From NCBI GenBank assembly GCA_903939665.1, contig CAJAHZ010000075.1, positions 1 through 7,328 of the forward strand: 7,328 nt of DNA, given 5' to 3'. Of this stretch, positions 1 through 6,023 are shown piece by piece. The position numbers and the translations under genes were made by a program. Below the pieces are notes generated by a model. The model was not told where the DNA came from and ran no database searches. It was given only the letters and a program-made list of their open reading frames with translations. The stretch is from an uncultured Pseudomonadota bacterium. Lineage in GTDB: Bacteria; Pseudomonadota; Gammaproteobacteria; Burkholderiales; Rhodocyclaceae. The first letter of the stretch is position 1. Every line of letters starts with the position of its first letter.

Positions 1-828
1 CGCCCGGATCGCGTCGAAGATGAGCTTTGCATCAACCCGACGCAAACAGACGTTGGTGCCGGAATTGGCCGCCATTGCCCAGGTGAAACACCAGCCGTTG
101 CAATGAAACATCGGCAGCGTCCACAAATAAACGGCGTGCGGCGGCATGCCCCAGCTGACGATATTCGCCATCGCATTGAGATAGGCGCCGCGATGATGGT
201 AGACGACACCCTTCGGATTGCCGGTGGTGCCGGACGTATAGCTTAGCGAGATGGCATCCCACTCGTCGTCCGGGCCAGCCCATGCAAAAGCCGGATCACC
301 CGCCGCAATGAAGGCTTCGTAGTCAATGCTGCCGAGGCGCTCGCCCGGGCCGGCGTATTCCGGATCATCGACATCGATCACGGTGATCGCGGGCCCCAAA
401 ACGGCAAGCGCTTTTGCGATGATCGGCGAATATTCACGGTCGGTGATCAGCAGCTTCGTCTCGGCGTGCTGGAGCATGAAGGCAATCGTGTCGGCATCCA
501 GACGCGTATTGAGCGCATTGAGCACAGCGCCGGTCACCGGGACGCCAAAGTGGCATTCGTACATCTCCGGCGTGTTGTTGAGCATTACCGAAACGGTATC
601 GCCCTTGCCTATGCCGTGTTTGACCAGTGCCGAAGCGAGGCGCCTGGCGCGGGTATAAGTCTGCAGCCACGTATAGCGGCGCTGCCCATGAATCACCGCC
701 AGGCGATCCGGATAGATATAGGCCGAACGCTCGATGAAAGTGAGCGGCGTCAGCGGCGCATAGTTTGCGGTGTTCTTGCCGAGGCCGTGCTGATAGATGC
801 TGTGTGCTGGCAACGCGCTCTCCTTCAT
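1..828 (-). CDS. AMP-forming acyl-CoA synthetase, N-terminal part (runs off the left edge)
   Basis: This is the first 276 residues of an AMP-binding acyl-CoA ligase, which activates a carboxylic acid through an acyl-adenylate and transfers it to CoA in the cytoplasm. I translated the open frame from ATG at 828-826; it stays open to base 1. The P-loop-like adenylation motif YTSGTTGNPKG is at residues 197-207, and MFHCNGW at 240-246 matches the next conserved block of medium- and long-chain fatty acyl-CoA synthetases (AlkK/DmdB-like). Family members are usually about 540 residues, so roughly half is missing, including the hinge and C-terminal lysine domain. The substrate cannot be told from this part. 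The start lies 7 bases after the lipoprotein stop and has only a weak AGAG ribosome site at 837-834 that overlaps that stop, so translation is probably coupled to the upstream gene. Family assignment is firm; chain-length specificity is unknown. Confidence 0.93.
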   Translation of the reverse strand, partial: MKESALPAHSIYQHGLGKNTANYAPLTPLTFIERSAYIYPDRLAVIHGQRRYTWLQTYTRARRLASALVKHGIGKGDTVSVMLNNTPEMYECHFGVPVTGAVLNALNTRLDADTIAFMLQHAETKLLITDREYSPIIAKALAVLGPAITVIDVDDPEYAGPGERLGSIDYEAFIAAGDPAFAWAGPDDEWDAISLSYTSGTTGNPKGVVYHHRGAYLNAMANIVSWGMPPHAVYLWTLPMFHCNGWCFTWAMAANSGTNVCLRRVDAKLIFDAIRA

Positions 829-835
829 GAATTCT

Positions 836-1492
836 CTATTTGGCTGCGCTCGCGCGAGTGCCGGTTGTTGCAGCGGTGCTGCCTGATGCGCTGGCGCGGC
901 AAGCATTAAAACTGCCGTCTTTTTCAAGGGTAGCAAACCAGCCGGCCAGTTGTCGCGCCAATTCATCGCTGGCACCGACCAGCGCAACCACTCCGCCACG
1001 GGCATCGCTACTGGCTGCCGCCTGCTCGACAGCAAGCTGTCGCGTCGCAATGACTCGCCGTTTGGCGTCCAGCACGCTGACACTGCCGTGCACGACCCCC
1101 CGGCTCTGCTGCGGCGTATCGAAAACCTGCGAGAACGCTTGCAGGTCGAGGCGCAGCAGACAATCTACCGCCACATTGCCGGTCGCACTGACCACCCCGA
1201 GTTGTTGCCGCAGGCGCTGAGCGAGCAACTGGGCCGGTGCGCCGGCCCAGCGGCTACCCGCGTAATCACGCAACTTCAGCGGATCCTCGTAGGCCAGACG
1301 ATACTGGATGTTGAGCGAATCAATCCAGATCGGCGCCTTGATCTCAAGCGCCATTTTTGACCACGCATCATCAGCGGCCAAACGCGCCGACGGCATGCCG
1401 AAATCGTAAATGGCCAAGGGCGCGCTGTTGTTTGCCCCGCCAAAACAAGCGCTGAGCAACAGCGTGAGAAGGGCTACGGAAAGTCTCTTCAT
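836..1492 (-). CDS. ABC-type transport auxiliary lipoprotein (PqiC/LptAux-like)
   Basis: A 218-residue lipoprotein of the ABC-transport auxiliary family (PF03886 type), thought to be the outer-membrane partner of MCE lipid transporters. The N-terminus is a short signal peptide (KR, then a hydrophobic stretch) ending in the lipobox LSAC, residues 13-16, so Cys16 should be lipidated. Residue 17 is Phe, not Asp, so there is no inner-membrane retention signal and outer-membrane sorting is expected. The stretch YRLAYEDPLKLRDYAGSRW (64-82), followed by PAQLLAQRLRQ, is the family hallmark. Residues about 198-218 are a Ser/Ala/Thr-rich, probably disordered tail. The start is well supported: AGGGGG at 1503-1498 lies 5 bases upstream of the ATG, and the ATG overlaps the stop of the MCE gene in an ATGA. 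Its position directly after permease, ATPase and MCE genes supports the role. The bound lipid is not known. Confidence 0.9.
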   Translation of the reverse strand: MKRLSVALLTLLLSACFGGANNSAPLAIYDFGMPSARLAADDAWSKMALEIKAPIWIDSLNIQYRLAYEDPLKLRDYAGSRWAGAPAQLLAQRLRQQLGVVSATGNVAVDCLLRLDLQAFSQVFDTPQQSRGVVHGSVSVLDAKRRVIATRQLAVEQAAASSDARGGVVALVGASDELARQLAGWFATLEKDGSFNACRASASGSTAATTGTRASAAK

Positions 1493-2427
1493 TTTTGCCC
1501 CCTGACATTCACTGGTATGACAAAACCGGCTTCACCCGGGCCCGGCGTCATCGGCGAGGCACCAAAAATCAGGCTCTGCGGCGATTGTTCCAGTTGCAGC
1601 AATAGCCGATTGAGCTGCCGGGAGTTGGCCGACAGTTCAGCACTCAGTTCATTGAGACGCGGCGCCAGCGAACCGGCACCGCCGGTTGCCGGATCACCGA
1701 GCGCGGCCTCGAATTTGTCGCTGGCGACCTGCAAACGCCCGATCAGGCCACGCACTTCGACAAAGAGCGGGGCCGCCTCACCGGCCGCGTGTTCGGTGCG
1801 CTTCAATGTTGAATTCATCAGCCGGATGTTTTCCGGGCTCAGCAATTGGCGCAATTGCGTCAAGGTTTCCTGCGCGTTGGCGGTCGTCGCTTCAAGATTG
1901 ACCAGCGTTTTCGAGATGCGCTGCCGATTTTCCGGATTCAGAACCTGATTGGCGCTGGCCAGAAAATCACGCGCGTTGCGCAAGGTGTCACCGCCGACTT
2001 CCGATAGCTCCTCGATCAAGGACTGCTGCATGGCGATGCGCGGCGGCTCGTCGTCATCGCTCTGCAGCGGCGTGGCATCGCGCCCGGTTTCCTCAAGCAG
2101 AATATGCGCAATGCCGGTAATCCCCTGAAAACCGATCTTTGCCGTCGTACCCCGCGTTACCGGCACCGTATCGTTGACGCGGATACGAATCAGGATATTG
2201 CGCACGTCTTTCGGATCCAGATTGATCGACTGCACCTTGCCAACGCCAATGCCGCGATACCGCACCTGCCCCTGCGGGCTCAGGCCGGTGACGTTCTGTT
2301 TGGTGACGACGACAAAATCGTTGCTGACCTCGCGCTTGCCGCCAAACCACCAGATCGAGGCCACTGCGGCAATCCCGAGCAATAGCGTAAACAACCCCGC
2401 CATCAGGGCGTGTGAGCGATTTTCCAT
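1489..2427 (-). CDS. MlaD-like MCE-domain lipid transport protein
   Basis: A 312-residue MCE family protein, the periplasmic substrate-binding ring subunit of an Mla-type ABC transporter. One uncleaved N-terminal transmembrane helix spans about residues 8-28. A single MCE domain follows at about 37-115, with the conserved VRYRGIGVGKV at 55-65 and GITGIAHILLE at 102-112. Residues about 138-282 are predicted mostly helical, with many Leu/Asn/Gln/Glu residues, and probably form a long coiled bundle crossing part of the periplasm. The tail, residues 283-305, is Pro/Gly-rich (PQSLIFGASPMTPGPG). E. coli MlaD is about 183 residues, so this is a long-tailed form. PEN at 165-167 and 198-200 mark an internal 33-residue repeat. 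The start follows the ATPase stop by 2 bases, with AAGGGGG at 2444-2438 as ribosome site about 10 bases upstream. Function as a lipid-binding subunit is known for the family; the cargo here is inferred. Confidence 0.93.
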   Translation of the reverse strand: MENRSHALMAGLFTLLLGIAAVASIWWFGGKREVSNDFVVVTKQNVTGLSPQGQVRYRGIGVGKVQSINLDPKDVRNILIRIRVNDTVPVTRGTTAKIGFQGITGIAHILLEETGRDATPLQSDDDEPPRIAMQQSLIEELSEVGGDTLRNARDFLASANQVLNPENRQRISKTLVNLEATTANAQETLTQLRQLLSPENIRLMNSTLKRTEHAAGEAAPLFVEVRGLIGRLQVASDKFEAALGDPATGGAGSLAPRLNELSAELSANSRQLNRLLLQLEQSPQSLIFGASPMTPGPGEAGFVIPVNVRGQK

Positions 2428-2429
2428 AG

Positions 2430-3221
2430 CTAGCGAGCCCCCTTCTGCATCGCCGTCGCAGCGCGTTCGGAGCAGAAAAAGTTACGAATAAAAGGGTGAT
2501 CCACGGCAACCACCTCGGCTGGCGTGCCGCAGGCAATAATCCGCTGATCGGCGAGCACCGCCATTTGCGTTGCCAGACCGGCCAGTGTATCGAGATCGTG
2601 AGTCACCATGACGACGGTAAATCCTAGTTCCTTCTGCAGCATCTTGATCAGTTTGACGAAATTCTCGCCGCGGTCCGGATCGAGCCCGGCGGTCGGTTCA
2701 TCCAGCACCAGCAACTCAGGTTCCAGCGACAAGGCACGCGCCAGCGCCACCCGCTTGACCATGCCGCCCGACAACTCGGAGGGCATCAGCCGCCCGTGCC
2801 GGGGCTCCAGTTCGACCATGCCGAGCTTGAGCAGAACGAGGTCGCGGATCATTTCCTCGTCGAGCACGTGCAACTCACGCAGGGGAAAGGCGATATTGTC
2901 ATAAACCGAGAGCGCCGAGAACAGGGCGCCCTGCTGGAAAAGCATGCCAAAGCGCCGGCGAACCATACGCCGCAGCATCGGATCGGGATCAAGCACCGCG
3001 TGTCCGAACACCTTGACCGACCCTTTGCTCGGCACCAGCAGGCCGACAATTTCTCGGAGAAGGGTCGTCTTGCCACTACCCGATCCGCCGACCAGACCGA
3101 GCATCTGGCCAGCCTCGACGGTGAGGTCGACATCGCGATGAATCACCGTATCGCCATAACACGTCCACACGCCACGTATTTCAATGGCCGGCGGCGACAT
3201 CGAAGAATCGCACGATCTCAT
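2430..3221 (-). CDS. MlaF-like ABC transporter ATPase
   Basis: A 263-residue ATPase that powers the adjacent MlaE-type permease from the cytoplasmic face. All nucleotide-binding motifs are present: Walker A GGSGSGKT at 45-52, Q-loop in FQQGALFS (95-102), signature LSGGM at 150-154, Walker B LLVLDEP at 170-176 with D-loop AGLD to 181, and the switch His208 in VTHD. FQQGALF and LSGGMVKR are typical of the MlaF/Ttg2A branch, not of general importers. The open frame extends further upstream, but that part overlaps the permease gene. I chose ATG at 3221-3219 because it forms an ATGA overlap with the permease stop and has GGGA 5 bases upstream. A second ATG at 3200-3198 (residue 8) is possible but has no visible ribosome site. 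The length is close to E. coli MlaF (about 269 residues). Confidence 0.95.
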   Translation of the reverse strand: MRSCDSSMSPPAIEIRGVWTCYGDTVIHRDVDLTVEAGQMLGLVGGSGSGKTTLLREIVGLLVPSKGSVKVFGHAVLDPDPMLRRMVRRRFGMLFQQGALFSALSVYDNIAFPLRELHVLDEEMIRDLVLLKLGMVELEPRHGRLMPSELSGGMVKRVALARALSLEPELLVLDEPTAGLDPDRGENFVKLIKMLQKELGFTVVMVTHDLDTLAGLATQMAVLADQRIIACGTPAEVVAVDHPFIRNFFCSERAATAMQKGAR

Positions 3222-4339
3222 GACGATCCCGGCATCCCGATGTTGCGCGTCAGGACGGCGAACACCGCATCGACAACAATCACCAAGGTGATCGCACTCA
3301 CCACCGACGTGGTGGTCATCGACGACAGGCTCTCGGTATTCGGTTTCACCTGGAGGCCGAAATAACAGGCCAGCAGCGCGATCAGTATCCCGAAAACAAA
3401 GCCCTTGCCCATGCCGATCCACACATTGGCCACCGGGACCACCTTCGCCAAAGTGTGAAAAAAGAAGCCGTAGGACAGATCCAACTGCAGGTTGGCCGAA
3501 ACCATGCCGCCGATGATGCCGGCTGCCGAGCACCAGACAACGAGCAGCGGCATCGCGATGGCCAGCGCAGCGAGCTTGGGAAGGACAATGCGCAGCGTGC
3601 GCGAAACGCCCATCGTCGCCAGCGCGTCGATCTCCTCGGTCACGCGCATAACGCCGATCTGCGCCGTCATGGCCGAACCGGAACGGCCAGCCACCAGCAC
3701 CGCAACCAGCATCGGCCCGAGTTCGCGAACGATGCTCACGCCGATCAGGTTGACGATATAAATGTCAGCGCCAAAAGCCTTGAGTTGCAGCGAAGAAAGA
3801 TACGAAAGCACAACGCCGATCAGAAAGCCGACCAGCGCCGTCACCGGCAGCGCCTGCGCGCCACTCTTGTACAGATTGGCAGAAAACTCTCGCCACGGGA
3901 TGTCGCGCGGATGAGAAAAAAGATGGGCCAGATCAAGCACCATCTGCCCGACCAGCGCGATGACGCCGAGCAGATCCTTGATTGCCCGGAGCGCGAGCTC
4001 TCCGAGAAAAAGCACGCCGGAAAAGCCCCGCCGAGGGCCGCGAGTGTCGTCATAAGCAACGATCCCTGCGGCGCGCTCAAGCACGTGGCGATGCGCCGGA
4101 AGGGCCGCCAGAGCAGACGGCCATTGCCGTCCCCAGACGCGCCACAGAAGGATCGCGCCAACGCTGTCGAGACGGTCGATGGCTTCCAGATCCCAGCCGG
4201 CATTGCGCGCAGACAGATCGCGCAACTGCGCTTCGATTTGATCAATCGGCTGCGGCAGACGGGCCAGCGTCCAGTCACCCGAAAGCCGCGCATGCAGCAA
4301 GCCGTCGCGCTGAACAGTTTCGATCGCAGCGGCGGCCAT
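3218..4339 (-). CDS. MlaE-like lipid ABC transporter permease with N-terminal STAS-like domain
   Basis: A 373-residue permease, the membrane core of an Mla-type lipid transporter. Residues about 8-95 resemble a STAS domain: a short beta-rich start (LLHARLSGDWTL) and then WDLEAIDRLDSVGAILLWR, whose DSxG (58-61) matches the conserved STAS loop. The MlaE domain follows at about 150-365, with an amphipathic/entry helix near 112-140 and hydrophobic membrane segments near 163-182, 190-217, 255-282, 310-328 and 343-363. The family signatures are clear: ELGPML (206-211), AGRSGSAMTAQIG (217-229) and EEIDAL (235-240). E. coli MlaE is about 260 residues and its STAS partner MlaB is a separate protein, so here the two appear fused. 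The start has a strong AGGGGAGA ribosome site at 4353-4346. It lies 12 bases after the ppx stop and its stop overlaps the ATPase start. The permease call is firm; the STAS call is moderately firm. Confidence 0.94.
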   Translation of the reverse strand: MAAAAIETVQRDGLLHARLSGDWTLARLPQPIDQIEAQLRDLSARNAGWDLEAIDRLDSVGAILLWRVWGRQWPSALAALPAHRHVLERAAGIVAYDDTRGPRRGFSGVLFLGELALRAIKDLLGVIALVGQMVLDLAHLFSHPRDIPWREFSANLYKSGAQALPVTALVGFLIGVVLSYLSSLQLKAFGADIYIVNLIGVSIVRELGPMLVAVLVAGRSGSAMTAQIGVMRVTEEIDALATMGVSRTLRIVLPKLAALAIAMPLLVVWCSAAGIIGGMVSANLQLDLSYGFFFHTLAKVVPVANVWIGMGKGFVFGILIALLACYFGLQVKPNTESLSSMTTTSVVSAITLVIVVDAVFAVLTRNIGMPGSS

Positions 4340-4345
4340 GGCTGA

Positions 4346-4353
4346 TCTCCCCT
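4346..4353 (-). promoter_or_regulatory. Strong ribosome binding site for the MlaE-like permease
   Basis: AGGGGAGA on the minus strand ends 6 bases before the permease ATG at 4339. It overlaps the first bases of the ppx TAG stop (4354-4352), so ribosomes finishing ppx would sit on this site. It fixes the permease start and is the best ribosome site in the window together with AGGGGG before the lipoprotein gene. Confidence 0.75.
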
Positions 4354-5863
4354 AATCGGCCATGGCGAGCGAGGTACGGCGCTTGATGCGCAGCCCGGAG
4401 CCGATGCGCTGCCAAGCGATGGTCTCATCGGAGAGCACCGCCGCACTCAAGGGGTTGGCAACCAGCCATTCACCCGGCAATTCAAGCTGATAACTGCCGG
4501 CTGCCTGCTTGACGGAGAAAGCGGGTAACGCGCTGTCGTCACGCGAGCGGTGCAATACGGCGGCCAGCCGCAGGCAGAAAATCAGGCGCCAGGTTGCGTC
4601 GCTCTGCGGCAACGCCGTCAGCTTTTCCAGTTTACCCCGCTGGCCAAGCACCAACAAAGACAGGCGGGCCTGGTCTTTCTTGGAAAAGCCGGGCATGTCG
4701 GCAAAATTGAGGATATAGGCTCCGTGCTTGTGATAGCTGTTGTGCGCAATCGAAATGCCGATTTCGTGCACGCCAACAGCCCACTTCAGGAAGCGCACAT
4801 CGTTTTCGTGCTCTGGCGCGTCGATGTCGATCAACTGGCCCAGTATCCTCAGCGCCGTCGCCTCGACGCGCTCGGCCTGCCGCTGATCAACCTGATAGCG
4901 GCTCATGAACTGCAGCGCCGTCGAATCGCGCATGTCATGACGGTGAAAGCGGCCGAGCAGATCGTAGAGCACGCCCAGACGCAATGCGCCGTCGGCATAA
5001 CCCATGTGCTCGATATCGAGTTCGGAAAACACCGCGCACATAATGGCGCAGCCGCCCGGCAGCACCGGCAGGCGATCGGCGCGCAGCCCGTCAAGGGTCA
5101 TCGCATCAACCGATCCGCTGCGAATCATCAAGGCCCGCAGTGTCGAAAGGCCCACACGCGTGATGCCGCTGACGCCGCCCGGGTTGAGATTGTTCATTTC
5201 AAGCAGATCGGCGATGGCACGCGCCGAACCGGACGAGCCAAACGCTTCGCTCCAGCCAAAACGCTGATAGTCGCGGGAAATCGCCTGAACTTCGCGAGCG
5301 GCGGCAACTTCTGCCTCGCGAAAGCCCTTTTTATCGATCTTGCCGTCAGGGAAAAAACGCAGCGTATAGCTGACGCACCCCATGTACAACGACTCCATCA
5401 CCTGCGGGACGACATTCTTGCCGATGATGAACTCGGTGGAACCGCCACCGATATCGACAACCAGCCGCTTGTGGTGGGCGAGCGGCAGCGAATGCGCGGC
5501 GCCGATATAGATCAGGCGCGCCTCTTCGCGACCGCCAATGATTTCAATGGGAAAACCCAGCGCCGCCTCGGCTTTCGGCAGAAACTCAAAAGCGTTCTTG
5601 GCAACGCGCAGCGCGTTGGTTGCCACCACACGCACCGCCTCGGGCTGAAAACCCCGCAGGCGCTCGCCAAAGCGGCGCAATGCATCAAGCGCCCGTTCCT
5701 GCGAAGCGGCATCGAGCAATTTGTCTTCGGTCAAACCGGAAGCCAGACGCACCGACTCCTTGAGCGAATCGAGGGGGTAGATCTGGTCGTCGAGCACACG
5801 CCCGACCTGCAAGCGAAAGCTATTGGAGCCAAGGTCAACTGCAGCAATCAGTTCGTAAGTCAT
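4352..5863 (-). CDS. ppx: Exopolyphosphatase (Ppx/GppA family)
   Basis: A 503-residue enzyme that removes terminal phosphates from inorganic polyphosphate in the cytoplasm. It has the actin-like ASKHA fold: phosphate-1 loop VDLGSNSFRL at 9-18, phosphate-2 loop VVDIGGGSTEF at 135-145, and GSSGSARAI at 209-217. Glu114 in GREEARLIYIG lines up with the catalytic Glu121 of E. coli Ppx. A C-terminal HD-like helical domain begins near 310, with HEIGISIAHNSYHKHGAYIL (366-385) as its recognisable block. The length suits full-size Ppx (about 500-513 residues) and not the short ~300-residue forms. A GppA role (pppGpp hydrolysis) cannot be excluded from sequence, but divergence from ppk1 favours Ppx. The ATG at 5863-5861 is the only sensible start, since an in-frame TAA lies 11 codons upstream; the AGGA directly next to it is too close to be a good ribosome site. 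It is the first gene of the minus-strand series. Confidence 0.95.
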   Translation of the reverse strand: MTYELIAAVDLGSNSFRLQVGRVLDDQIYPLDSLKESVRLASGLTEDKLLDAASQERALDALRRFGERLRGFQPEAVRVVATNALRVAKNAFEFLPKAEAALGFPIEIIGGREEARLIYIGAAHSLPLAHHKRLVVDIGGGSTEFIIGKNVVPQVMESLYMGCVSYTLRFFPDGKIDKKGFREAEVAAAREVQAISRDYQRFGWSEAFGSSGSARAIADLLEMNNLNPGGVSGITRVGLSTLRALMIRSGSVDAMTLDGLRADRLPVLPGGCAIMCAVFSELDIEHMGYADGALRLGVLYDLLGRFHRHDMRDSTALQFMSRYQVDQRQAERVEATALRILGQLIDIDAPEHENDVRFLKWAVGVHEIGISIAHNSYHKHGAYILNFADMPGFSKKDQARLSLLVLGQRGKLEKLTALPQSDATWRLIFCLRLAAVLHRSRDDSALPAFSVKQAAGSYQLELPGEWLVANPLSAAVLSDETIAWQRIGSGLRIKRRTSLAMAD

Positions 5864-6023
5864 TCCTGTATTTTCAGCCCTGCAGCGAATATTTTATCCA
5901 TTCTAACATCGCAAAGCCGCGCCAGCACTGGCTCAGCAAGCCGACATATTTTCGTAATATTTTTGCAACACAATCACGCACAGGCTACTTGCTTCGCACA
6001 TTCAATCCTGATCCAATGAAACC
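5864..6023. promoter_or_regulatory. Divergent ppx / ppk1 intergenic promoter region
   Basis: These 160 bases separate the start codons of two divergent genes and are clearly richer in A/T than the flanking genes, so promoters for both should lie here. For ppx (minus strand) the best -10 candidates are TAAAAT at 5896-5891 and TAGAAT at 5905-5900, each 5 of 6 to consensus, but neither has a good -35 at normal spacing. TTGCGA at 5914-5909 sits 17 bases from the weaker TATTCG at 5891-5886. For ppk1 (plus strand) TAATAT at 5955-5960 and TTGCAA at 5963-5968 are candidate elements without convincing partners. A 5-base inverted repeat, ATATT-TTCGT-AATAT, lies at 5946-5960. I see no match to a Pho box and no terminator. 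The region is a firm call; individual elements are not. Confidence 0.6.

Noticed and set aside
3222..3533. A 104-codon upstream extension of the ATPase frame
   Set aside because: It lies wholly inside the conserved MlaE permease gene and does not resemble ABC ATPases; the ATGA overlap at 3218-3221 gives a better start.
3455..4345. A 296-codon plus-strand frame opposite the permease gene
   Set aside because: The product is an extremely basic, His/Arg/Gln-rich sequence with no domain, as expected for the reverse of a membrane-protein gene with GC-rich codons.
5911..5926. A sigma-54-like promoter upstream of ppx (TGGCGCGGCTTTGC, minus strand)
   Set aside because: The spacing between GG and GC is 9 bases, while sigma-54 promoters need 10 almost without exception; the surrounding match is also imperfect.
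4550..6019. A 489-codon open frame on the plus strand, opposite ppx and the intergenic region
   Set aside because: It is antisense to a full-length, motif-complete Ppx, and its translation has no recognisable motif or domain. Long antisense frames are common in GC-rich coding DNA.
5864..6023. A Pho box (tandem CTGTCAT-like repeats) in the ppx/ppk1 spacer
   Set aside because: I looked on both strands and found no pair of CTGTCAT-like heptamers at 11-base spacing.
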